Below are positions 1-7,395 of a stretch of DNA of 64,000 nt, piece after piece. Positions within the stretch are counted from its first letter, which is position 1. Each line of letters opens with the position of its first letter. Below the pieces are notes generated by a model that did not search any database, had not been told where the DNA came from, and was given only the letters and a program-made list of their open reading frames with translations. This DNA comes from JAQICJ01 sp041686345. Lineage in GTDB: Bacteria > Myxococcota_A > Polyangia > HGW-17. The position numbers and the translations under genes were made by a program. The stretch spans positions 11,712 to 75,711 of the forward strand of contig JAWLEA010000003.1 of assembly GCA_041686345.1 (NCBI GenBank). The letters run 5' to 3'.

Positions 1-305
1 TTATGAACAGATTTGTGTTGCAAAAACAATGTAATTCTAATAGTGTGGCTACAAAACAGGTAATCTTATTGATAACCTGTATTTATCTGTCAGGAGTTCC
101 AATTAAGGTTTTTGCCTTGATTGGAGCATTTGTTCTACACCCATCTCTGAAAAATAGATAAAGTTTGAAACAGGCTTCATTTTTACTGTTTTCAGGCAAT
201 CTGTAATTTTTCACTATTAATAGCCGTTTTAACAACCGGTTATACTGCTTTTATTTTTTGCATTAATTGCAAATAAAGGTGATTACCAAAGTGGAGGTAT
301 CTTCA
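1..305. other. Upstream region with two tandem hairpins
   Basis: No gene is visible here. Two near-perfect 10-bp stems follow one another: 56-65 pairs with 71-80 (5-nt loop, one mismatch) and 99-108 pairs with 115-124 (6-nt loop, one G-T pair). Neither is followed by a T run, so they are not ordinary intrinsic terminators; they could be a leader RNA of the lipoprotein gene at 306 or the 3' end of something left of the window. TATACT at 241-246 is a possible -10 box without a convincing -35. Confidence 0.35.
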
Positions 306-641
306 ATGTCTTGTAAAACTCTATTTTTTTTAATAACTGCTGCTTTGACAACTACTTTCTTCAGTTGTTCCAAAAAATCAGCCAACAGCGACAACAACAC
401 CCAAAAGCAAACAATCAAAAAAGAAAAAACTGAAGATAAAGATCAAATAACTGATAAAACAAAGGTTGACAACAAAGACAAAAACAGCCATCCACCTTGC
501 CCGGATGCCGGCAAACACGATGACTGCCCCCATGCAAAAAAACAAGAACATCACCATACCGAAAACAGCAAACACAAAGATTGTCCTCATGGGGGAGAAG
601 AACACAAAGATTGTCCCCATTCCAAAAAAAAAAGCCAGTAG
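306..641 (+). CDS. Small Cys/His-rich lipoprotein, possible metal binder
   Basis: 111 residues. The ATG at 306 is chosen over an upstream in-frame ATG at 267 because GGAGG lies 9 bases ahead of it and it puts a hydrophobic signal right at the N-terminus, ending in the lipobox TFFSC. After the lipid cysteine comes a Lys/Asn/Asp-rich linker, then a tail with three copies of (H/K)xDCPH and a cluster of His residues, which suggests binding of a soft or transition metal; the metal cannot be told from sequence. Its last codons lie on a run of ten A's (624-633). Immediately after, in the -1 frame, an open frame encodes a DUF362 ferredoxin-like protein lacking its own good start. The two may therefore be one frameshifted gene. 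Not recognised as a named family. Confidence 0.7.
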   Translation: MSCKTLFFLITAALTTTFFSCSKKSANSDNNTQKQTIKKEKTEDKDQITDKTKVDNKDKNSHPPCPDAGKHDDCPHAKKQEHHHTENSKHKDCPHGGEEHKDCPHSKKKSQ

Positions 642-1633
642 TTTACTTTTCCCGCAAAATAACACCTGATTCTGTAGTAAAAATTTATGAAAAAATTAAA
701 GGCGGGGTCAAAGGCAAAATCGGATTCAAGGTTCATTTTGGTGAAACCAACAATGTAACTTCCCTCAAACCATCTCTTCCCAAAAAACTGGTAAAAAAGC
801 TTGACGCTACTTTGATTGAAACCAACGTTCTTTATGTGAGCAAAAGAAGATATACCAAAAGTCACATCAAGTTGGCAAAAAACAAAGGTTGGACTTACGC
901 TCCAATCCACATTCTTGATTCCGACGGACAGCTAGAACTTCCTGTAAATTTCAAACACTTTTCAAAAATTCGCGTGGGCAAAGGTATTAAAAAATATGAT
1001 TCTCTTGTAATTTTTTCTCACTTCAAAGGTCATACCAGCGCCGGTTTTGGGGGAGCAATAAAAAACGTTTCCATGGGACTTGCCTCCATTGGTGGAAAAA
1101 TGAAAATGCATTCTTCAGATATCCCCAGAATCACCAATCCGGATAAATGCATCAAATGCAAAAAATGTGTAAAGGCATGTCCTGCTGATGCCATCACCAT
1201 TGATCCCCTGAAAATTGACAAGAAAAAATGTATTGGTTGTGGAAGTTGTATCGGAGTCTGCCCCCTGGAGCTTTTCAAAGTTCCCTGGAGCTCAACCAAA
1301 AAGAATATTTTCCACGAAAGGCTGGTTGAATATGCTAAAGGACTGGTTGATTACAAGCCTATGGTATTTATCAATGTGCTCAAAAATATTACTCCTGCCT
1401 GTGATTGCAAAAGATCTCCCCAAAAACCATTTACTGAAGATATCGGTATTCTTGCTTCCACAGATATCCTGGCAATAGATAAAGCTTCCTTCGATCTGGT
1501 CAACAAAAACCATGGCTGCAAAGATTGCTTTAAAAAAGTCACCGGAGTAAGTCCCAAAATTCAATTTATCTACGGCGAAAAAATCAAAATTGGCACCACC
1601 AAATACAAACTGGTTAACTTGGATAAAAAATAG
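581..1633 (+). CDS. DUF362 protein with two 4Fe-4S ferredoxin motifs
   Basis: The body is a DUF362 domain (the family typically has a VHFGE-like motif, here KVHFGE near residue 50) followed by two clusters, CIKCKKCVKACP and CIGCGSCIGVCP, that match 2x[4Fe-4S] ferredoxin. DUF362 proteins of this layout are presumed electron carriers; the substrate is unknown. The start is a problem: the only candidates are TTG at 581 or 611, neither with a Shine-Dalgarno, both inside the preceding lipoprotein gene in another frame. Family members normally begin a few residues before the segment VVYF, which here is read just after the A10 run at 624-633. A -1 slip on that run would join the lipoprotein to this domain. 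Against a fusion: Sec-exported Fe-S proteins are unusual and the signal has no twin arginine. Coordinates use the first possible start. Confidence 0.75.
   Translation: MSSWGRRTQRLSPFQKKKPVVYFSRKITPDSVVKIYEKIKGGVKGKIGFKVHFGETNNVTSLKPSLPKKLVKKLDATLIETNVLYVSKRRYTKSHIKLAKNKGWTYAPIHILDSDGQLELPVNFKHFSKIRVGKGIKKYDSLVIFSHFKGHTSAGFGGAIKNVSMGLASIGGKMKMHSSDIPRITNPDKCIKCKKCVKACPADAITIDPLKIDKKKCIGCGSCIGVCPLELFKVPWSSTKKNIFHERLVEYAKGLVDYKPMVFINVLKNITPACDCKRSPQKPFTEDIGILASTDILAIDKASFDLVNKNHGCKDCFKKVTGVSPKIQFIYGEKIKIGTTKYKLVNLDKK
624..633 (+). other. A10 homopolymer, candidate -1 slippage site
   Basis: Ten A's followed by GCC. In the lipoprotein frame they are read as three AAA codons, then AGC CAG TAG. A -1 slip gives AAG CCA GTA GTT, which continues into the DUF362 frame. 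It could be programmed frameshifting, transcriptional slippage, a mutation, or an assembly error of one base. Confidence 0.5.
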
Positions 1634-1731
1634 TTGAAGCAAAAGTCTGATTATAGATTGTTACAGGGATTTGGAAAATAAAAAAGAGAAGGGGAAATGA
1701 AGGAGAATGAAGTGAAGATAATGAATGGTGC

Positions 1732-2322
1732 TTATTTGCTGACGGAATTACAAATAGCCCGCAGAGCCTTGGCTGCGGCAAGTGTTTTGGCATTGGTGTG
1801 GCAGGCATAATCTTTACCGTCTATCTGGAACATTCTTGAATATACATATTTTGGTTGCCCGTTTAAAGATGCTTCATACATGATCTCGTAGGTTTTTTTC
1901 TTACCTTTTTTCACAATCCATTTTTTAAATTTGATGATTTTACCATTCTTGATTTTTTTGATGTAAGGTTCAAATTCCTTGTCTGTGAGCAATCTCTTTT
2001 TAATTGCCATGGTTGATCCAAGTGCTGACACAGAATGGGCACCGGCAATAATGGATTTTTTTACTTCAGTTCCTTTGGGAAGTTTGACTTTGAGATTCAA
2101 AAAAGGCAGATCAGCTGTTTTTTCCAATTTCGGTATTTTTACTGCCTTCTTTTTTTCTTTTTTATTTTTTATTTTTTTATTCTTTTGATCCTTGGTTTCA
2201 GTTTTTTTCTTGCTTGCTTTTTTCTTTTGATCTTTCTTTTGATCTTTTTCCTGCTCACTTTTGGTGCAGGCTGACAAAACAAAAATTATTGATATTATTG
2301 AAAGGTAAAGTTTTTTCTTCAT
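1732..2322 (-). CDS. Lys-rich lipoprotein, function unknown
   Basis: 196 residues. It starts at an ATG with GGAG about 9 bases upstream. The signal peptide ends in LSAC, a clear lipobox. Residues about 22-65 are a highly charged Lys/Glu/Asp linker of low complexity, typical of an unstructured tether. The remaining ~130 residues form a folded domain with an alternating hydrophobic pattern (KVKLPKGTEVKKS, YEIMYEASLNG) and two cysteines near the C-terminus. I do not recognise the family. It lies convergent to the DUF362 gene and is probably monocistronic. Confidence 0.75.
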   Translation of the reverse strand: MKKKLYLSIISIIFVLSACTKSEQEKDQKKDQKKKASKKKTETKDQKNKKIKNKKEKKKAVKIPKLEKTADLPFLNLKVKLPKGTEVKKSIIAGAHSVSALGSTMAIKKRLLTDKEFEPYIKKIKNGKIIKFKKWIVKKGKKKTYEIMYEASLNGQPKYVYSRMFQIDGKDYACHTNAKTLAAAKALRAICNSVSK

Positions 2323-2532
2323 TTTCTACTCCTTGGAAACCAGTTAGTTCGCAATTAAAGATTTAAACATGATGTTGGAAGAATACTATCTGTATTGTCA
2401 ACAAAATAAGATTTGTGTCAAGACATCAATTTGCCCATCTGCTCAACTGCAAAATCTTTTCTGGTTTTATTGATTTTCTTCACTGTGGGAAGAATTTTAG
2501 ACAGGAAAATTTTTTGTTTGGATGGAGAAAAA

Positions 2533-3198
2533 TCACTTTGCCTTGTAGTTGTAATAAATTTTTACAGCTTTTGAATCCAGCAATTGAATTGGATTTGTCC
2601 CTGGTTTTCCCTGGGGAATTAAAGTTCCCAATTTGGCAAAATACTTTTTCCAGATTCGGTAGCTTTTACTTGATTTTTCGCCAAATGACATGGGATGACG
2701 GGGAAATATATTATAACCTTTTGCTGCAAATGAATCGGCTATCAATTCACTGCAATAATAGGCTCCATTATCAGGGAGGAAATACTTGTCATAAGGTTTT
2801 TCCAATCTGGCTCTGATTTCTGCAAGCACGAAAGGAATAGCCCCTCTGTACTTCTGGATAACTCTACCTGCAAGAATTTTAGCTTTTCCCCTTGAATTTA
2901 CTGATCTTTCCACGAATTTTGCAAATTTGATTCTTTTTACCTTTTTATAGGCTTCAATCAAAACGATTTCAGGCTCTATCTGATCCACAACAGCGACATG
3001 GTTTATTTCGGGATAACCTTTTCTGGCGGTAGATTTAGCTATGGCGGTACAAAGATCTCCACATTCAATTTTCTGAAAAATAAAATCACCCTTTTGAATT
3101 TTGGCCGGCAAACTGGAAGGATGAATTCTTGATTTGCAACCTGCTGCAAAAATAATAATAAATAAGATCAAAAATAGTTTCAGTTTTCTGTTTGACAT
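2533..3198 (-). CDS. YiiX/YebB-like NlpC/P60-superfamily cysteine hydrolase, lipoprotein
   Basis: 221 residues. The ATG at 3198 is preferred because GAGG lies 6 bases before it; a longer in-frame GTG start would overlap that Shine-Dalgarno. The signal peptide ends in FAAGC, so the protein is a lipoprotein. The catalytic layout is that of permuted papain-fold YiiX-like enzymes: GDFIFQ at the N-terminal side, NHVAVV supplying the His, and YYCSELIADSF supplying the nucleophilic Cys. These enzymes hydrolyse amide or ester bonds in the envelope (peptides of peptidoglycan or acyl groups are candidates); the substrate is not known. It stands alone between two intergenic regions. Confidence 0.8.
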   Translation of the reverse strand: MSNRKLKLFLILFIIIFAAGCKSRIHPSSLPAKIQKGDFIFQKIECGDLCTAIAKSTARKGYPEINHVAVVDQIEPEIVLIEAYKKVKRIKFAKFVERSVNSRGKAKILAGRVIQKYRGAIPFVLAEIRARLEKPYDKYFLPDNGAYYCSELIADSFAAKGYNIFPRHPMSFGEKSSKSYRIWKKYFAKLGTLIPQGKPGTNPIQLLDSKAVKIYYNYKAK

Positions 3199-3619
3199 AT
3201 AAATCCTCACGAAAAAATATCACAATCAAGATTAATACAGATTTTTTTCTAAAGAAAGATTATTTTTCCTTTAATCTTAAATTGCAATTTTTCTTAAAAT
3301 TTTATACACCTTAATATACCTGCCATTTCACTTTTGGAAACAAAAACCAACTGTTTCTCATTGCAGAACGGCGGATAATCGGCTGAGTCTTTAAATAGTT
3401 CCCATCCCAAAAGGAAGGTCATCGTCTGGCGACGGAAATTGAATTAATCTGCTTTGTCATAACTTCTTGATATAGTGGCAACTATGTCTGCGAAGTTATT
3501 CCGTGCATCTCAATCCAATTTCTTCCCCAGCCAAAAACCCCCATTCTGGGATGGGAACTAAATAATAAAAATCTCAATTAACACTGTTTTTTATAATAAT
3601 TCATACCTTTGGAGGTAAT
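3199..3619. other. Intergenic region upstream of glyA
   Basis: A divergent gap between the YiiX-like gene and glyA. Apart from repeat copy A it contains AT-rich sequence only. I see no riboswitch fold or convincing promoter. Confidence 0.4.
3397..3559 (+). repeat. 163-bp inverted-repeat element, complete copy A
   Basis: It begins AGTTCCCATCCCAAAA and ends with the inverse complement TTCTGGGATGGGAACT, with no ORF inside. It has the same length and about the same interior as the copy at 45206-45368 and matches the partial copy at 63904-64000 closely. The interior carries CGTCTGGCGACG, a small palindrome. AAAT flanks both ends, a possible 4-bp target duplication. The features fit a MITE-like non-autonomous element; no related transposase is in the window. 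Confidence 0.75.
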
Positions 3620-4924
3620 ATGCTCGATCAAACTATTCTTCCCCTCATCAAAGAAATTGATTCAGAAATTTTTGACCTGGTAGTAAATGAAGAATCCAGG
3701 CAACATGAACAAATACGCCTGATTCCTTCAGAGAATTATGCTTCCCCTGCTGTTAAAGCTGCCTTGGCAACTTCTTTCACCAATAAATATGGCGAAGGTT
3801 ACCCCCGGCGTCGATATTATCAGGGACAAATCAACACTGACAAACTTGAAACTCTAGTGGTTGAAAGAGCAAAGGAAGTATTCAACTATCCCTATGCAAA
3901 TGTTCAGGCACTTTCGGGAGCTCCGGCCAACCTTGCTGTTTATACAGCATTCATGAAACCTTTTGCCGGAAAGATCATGGCACTTAAACTTGATCATGGT
4001 GGACATCTGACTCATGGAAGCCCGGTCAGCGTAACAGGAAAATGGTTCGAGATTTCCTCATATGGATGCGATGAAAACGATTTGATCGACATGGAATCTG
4101 TGCGAAAACAAGCTCTGGAGTTCAAACCTGATGTTCTGGTCTGTGGTTATACCGCTTATCCCAGAACAGTTGACTTCAAAGGTTTTTCCGAAATTGCCGC
4201 TGAAGTCGGAGCAATCACACTTGCCGACATCTCTCATATTGCCGGTCTGGTGGCCACAGGCGCTCATCCCTCCCCGGCTCCTTATATTGATGTCGTTACT
4301 TTCACTACCCACAAAACTCTGAGAGGACCCAGAGGCGCAATTATTCTCAGTAAAAACGAAGAACAGGCAAAACTGATAGACAAAGCTGTATTCCCCGGAC
4401 TACAAGGTGGTCCTCACTTCAATACAATTGCAGCTATAGGTGTAGCTCTCGAAGAAGCCAAAACCGATAAATACAAAAAGTATTGCAAACAAGTAGTACA
4501 AAATGCTCAAACCATGAGCGCGGAATTCAACAATAAAGGTTATCATGTCTCTTCCGGTGGTACCGATAATCATCTTCTTCTCATCGATGTGCGCAAATCC
4601 TCAAAATTGCCGGGAAAAAGAGTTGCCCGTTCCTTGGAGAAAGTTGGAATAATTTGTAATTTCAATACTGTTCCCAACGCTTCCAAAAGACAAAAACCTC
4701 TGTATCCAGACGGAATCCGTCTTGGCACCCCTGCTTTGACTACTCGCGGCATGAAAGAAGATGAAATAAAAACTGTAGTTGAATTAATCGATAAAACCAT
4801 CAAAAACATCAGAACAGGCAAAATACCCAAGGGTGAAAGTGTCTGGAAAGATCCAGAAATGGTCGAATCTATCAAAACCGAAGTAAAAAAGCTTGCAACT
4901 TCATTTCCAACTTTTGAATGGTAA
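3620..4924 (+). CDS. glyA: Serine hydroxymethyltransferase
   Basis: 434 residues, the normal length for this PLP enzyme, which interconverts serine and glycine and loads tetrahydrofolate with a one-carbon unit in the cytoplasm. The sequence has the N-terminal IRLIPSENYASPAV and the NKYGEGYPRRRYYQG substrate region, and TTHKTLRGPRG, whose lysine binds PLP. GGAGG stands 5 bases before the ATG. The next gene, deoB, follows with essentially no gap, so the two are probably cotranscribed. Confidence 0.97.
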   Translation: MLDQTILPLIKEIDSEIFDLVVNEESRQHEQIRLIPSENYASPAVKAALATSFTNKYGEGYPRRRYYQGQINTDKLETLVVERAKEVFNYPYANVQALSGAPANLAVYTAFMKPFAGKIMALKLDHGGHLTHGSPVSVTGKWFEISSYGCDENDLIDMESVRKQALEFKPDVLVCGYTAYPRTVDFKGFSEIAAEVGAITLADISHIAGLVATGAHPSPAPYIDVVTFTTHKTLRGPRGAIILSKNEEQAKLIDKAVFPGLQGGPHFNTIAAIGVALEEAKTDKYKKYCKQVVQNAQTMSAEFNNKGYHVSSGGTDNHLLLIDVRKSSKLPGKRVARSLEKVGIICNFNTVPNASKRQKPLYPDGIRLGTPALTTRGMKEDEIKTVVELIDKTIKNIRTGKIPKGESVWKDPEMVESIKTEVKKLATSFPTFEW

Positions 4925-4929
4925 TTATT

Positions 4930-6087
4930 ATGACTAGAGCACTGATAATCGTACTTGACAGTGTAGGCATCGGCGCAGCTCCGGATGCGGATAAATATGG
5001 AGACAAAGGTTCAGATACCCTTGGCCACATAGCCCAAGCCTATAAAACAAACAACCTGGACTTTTCCCTGCCTCACCTGGCTACTTGGGGACTCGATCAA
5101 CTTAAACCCAATGTTTATGAGGGTAATATCCATCAATATAAAGCTTCCAGCGCAATCTTGATTCCTGAAAGCAAAGGTAAAGACACCACTACCGGACACT
5201 GGGAAATGGCCGGAGTAGTATTGGATGAACCTTTTGCCACCTTTCCCGACGGTTTTCCCAAAGAGTTGCTGGATCGTCTCTCCCGGGAAGCGGGTTGCAA
5301 TTTTATCGGCAACAAAGCAGCCTCTGGCACGGTAATTATTGAAGAATTGGGGCCCGAACACTTGCAGAAAAAAGCTCCCATCATCTACACAAGTGCTGAT
5401 AGTGTCCTCCAAATCGCTGCCCATGAAAGCATTTTCCCTATTGATGAACTATACCGAATTTGTGAAATAGCCCGCAAAATCTCCGACGACTATCGCATAG
5501 GCAGAGTTATAGCCAGACCTTTTACAGGAGAACCCGGCAATTTCAAGCGCACGGTGAGACGCCATGACTATTCCATGGATCCTCCACGTAACATCCTGAA
5601 TATTCTACAAGAAAATAATATACCGGTCACCGGAATCGGCAAGATCAAAGATATTTTCAATGGTAGCGGGGTTGGAGATTCCATTAAAATCGAAGGTAAT
5701 ACCCATGGCATTGAAGTCACTCACAAAATTTGGAAAGATTTCAAAGAAGGTCTGGTTTTTGTAAACCTGGTTGATTTTGACATGCTTTATGGTCACCGCA
5801 ATAAATGGAAGGAGTATGGAGCCGCCCTCATGGAATTTGATCGTTTCCTGCCCTCCCTCGAGGCTATCTGCAAAAAAAATGACTTGATCATCATCACAGC
5901 CGATCACGGCAACGATCCAACCTTTCCCGGCACAGATCACAACCGGGAAAATGTCCCTGCCCTCATTTATCAACCCGGAAAAAGTGTCAAAGCTCACGGC
6001 AACTTGAAATCATTTGCCGTAATCGCAGCTGCTCTGGCGGATCATTTTGGGATTGAATACAATGGTCCGGGCAAATCTTTCCTTTAA
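4930..6087 (+). CDS. deoB: Phosphopentomutase
   Basis: 385 residues from the ATG at 4930; an in-frame ATG at 4918 would overlap the end of glyA and add four residues not expected in the family, whose members begin close to IVLDSVGIG. DeoB moves phosphate between C1 and C5 of (deoxy)ribose phosphate in nucleoside salvage. The alkaline-phosphatase-superfamily metal and phosphoryl motifs are present: DSVGIGAAPDA, GKDTTTGHWEM with the phosphothreonine, and TADHGNDPTFPGTDH near the C-terminus. The Shine-Dalgarno is weak, so translation may be coupled to glyA. Confidence 0.95.
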   Translation: MTRALIIVLDSVGIGAAPDADKYGDKGSDTLGHIAQAYKTNNLDFSLPHLATWGLDQLKPNVYEGNIHQYKASSAILIPESKGKDTTTGHWEMAGVVLDEPFATFPDGFPKELLDRLSREAGCNFIGNKAASGTVIIEELGPEHLQKKAPIIYTSADSVLQIAAHESIFPIDELYRICEIARKISDDYRIGRVIARPFTGEPGNFKRTVRRHDYSMDPPRNILNILQENNIPVTGIGKIKDIFNGSGVGDSIKIEGNTHGIEVTHKIWKDFKEGLVFVNLVDFDMLYGHRNKWKEYGAALMEFDRFLPSLEAICKKNDLIIITADHGNDPTFPGTDHNRENVPALIYQPGKSVKAHGNLKSFAVIAAALADHFGIEYNGPGKSFL

Positions 6088-6179
6088 ACCGGAATTACCT
6101 GCTTTTGTTTCCCCAAGTTCTTTTCATTTAAATTAAATTAAATTGGGATTTTACCAAATTATGAATTATAATATCATTT

Positions 6180-6208
6180 AGTTCCCATTTCATTTTGGGA
6201 TGGGAACT
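6180..6208 (+). repeat. Fused ends of the inverted-repeat element
   Basis: A 29-bp imperfect palindrome, AGTTCCCATTTCA-TTT-TGGGATGGGAACT, that equals the two termini of the 163-bp element with the interior missing. It looks like an internal-deletion derivative. It can also fold as a 13-bp hairpin with two mismatches between deoB and the next lipoprotein gene, but no T run follows. Confidence 0.6.
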
Positions 6209-6245
6209 ATTGAACTCGGAATCAAGTTATATCCAAAGGTAAATC

Positions 6246-6623
6246 ATGTTAAAAAACATAAAAAAATTTGCAGCCGGCACTCTCTCTCTTGGAACAACAG
6301 TCCTGATGGCCGCCTGTTACGGACCAACTCATCCCTCCACTAGACCCTTTGACAACATTAGAGTAAGAGGAGAACTGAAAGGTGAGGCAACCGGAATCAG
6401 TGGATTGCAAGTATGTATCCACTATGCCGGAACCTCCAAATTTTGTAAACCCACCAAAAACGGGGTTTTCCAATTGGAGGTTCCCCAATCCATCCACTCC
6501 AATTCAGCCAATAATAATTATTCTATCTGTGTGGAAAATAGTGGCCAATTTCAAACAAGTTGCAAACAGATTCCTCCACATAAAGTTCCGCCTTATCTTT
6601 TCATAGAGGTAAATTCAAAATAA
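6246..6623 (+). CDS. Lipoprotein of the ACYG pair, copy 1
   Basis: 125 residues. The hydrophobic N-terminus ends in LMAACYG, a lipobox. The body contains GISGLQVCIHYAG and ends in a short beta-rich segment, consistent with a small carboxypeptidase-regulatory or Ig-like fold with paired cysteines. It is clearly paralogous to the next gene in signal peptide, lipobox, the (I)xGL(Q/E)VCI segment and the C-terminal (C)xQIPxxxVPxY segment. Function is unknown; resemblance to short lipoproteins that accompany radical-SAM enzymes in other phyla is only suggestive and no such enzyme is nearby. Confidence 0.75.
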   Translation: MLKNIKKFAAGTLSLGTTVLMAACYGPTHPSTRPFDNIRVRGELKGEATGISGLQVCIHYAGTSKFCKPTKNGVFQLEVPQSIHSNSANNNYSICVENSGQFQTSCKQIPPHKVPPYLFIEVNSK

Positions 6624-6674
6624 ATCATATTATGCTTATTATCGACTATATTATTGCCAACCGAGGAGAAAATC

Positions 6675-7076
6675 ATGATTCTATTCAAACATATTAAAAA
6701 ATTAGCTCTGGGTACTATCACAGTAGGTTCAACTATTCTCATGGCTGCCTGTTACGGAGTTACCGATGAATCTTTTCTGGTAGCTGATGGGGAAGTCAAA
6801 TCGGGTAATCAGGGAATTCAAGGATTGGAAGTCTGTATCAATCTGAATGAAAGTGATCAACAAGTGTGCGAAATCACCCAAAACGACGGAAGTTTCATGA
6901 TCAACTCCTGGGAAGATTTCAGAAACAAGGCCAACTCCAACGGATTCAACATCTGTGTTAACGATATCGACGGAGTAGAAAATGGTCAATATGCCACCAA
7001 ATGTACCCAGATTCCTTCAAACAGAGTTCCGGCTTATGTTTCAATTGATGTAGAAGAAGACTCAACTGAATTATAA
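6675..7076 (+). CDS. Lipoprotein of the ACYG pair, copy 2
   Basis: 133 residues. The ATG at 6675 has GAGGAG 8 bases upstream, so a longer TTG-initiated frame is rejected. It shares the LMAACYG lipobox, a GIQGLEVCINL segment and a CTQIPSNRVPAY tail with the preceding gene, so the pair arose by tandem duplication. The tail is more acidic than in copy 1. Likely a periplasmic-facing or surface lipoprotein with disulfides. The 273 bases to the next gene hold no other feature. Confidence 0.75.
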   Translation: MILFKHIKKLALGTITVGSTILMAACYGVTDESFLVADGEVKSGNQGIQGLEVCINLNESDQQVCEITQNDGSFMINSWEDFRNKANSNGFNICVNDIDGVENGQYATKCTQIPSNRVPAYVSIDVEEDSTEL

Positions 7077-7355
7077 ACTGCGCTTTCCCTTTTTGACAAT
7101 GCAAAAACCACAATCACCATCTTTTTTTGCTCCAATCAATAACTGTCCTCTTTTGTCGCAAAGTCACCAGACACATCTGAGGCATCTTTCTCACCCGACC
7201 AAAACCCATAATTCTGAAACCACTTAAAATAATTATTGATATTTTTTTTAAATTAGTTAAATTTCAAGTTAATTATCTAAAATTCCATAATACTAATTCC
7301 CTGTTTTCAGGAAAACTGGCTGATCTATTTTACGTTTTATCACCTGCAGGTGTGT

Positions 7356-7395
7356 TATATGAACAATCAATCTAGCTATATGAACAATCAATCTA
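7356..7395 (+). repeat. Tandem duplication of the kinase start region
   Basis: Two copies of a 19-base sequence with a 21-base period, each containing ATG AAC AAT CAA TCT. It offers two in-frame starts seven codons apart. Confidence 0.7.
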
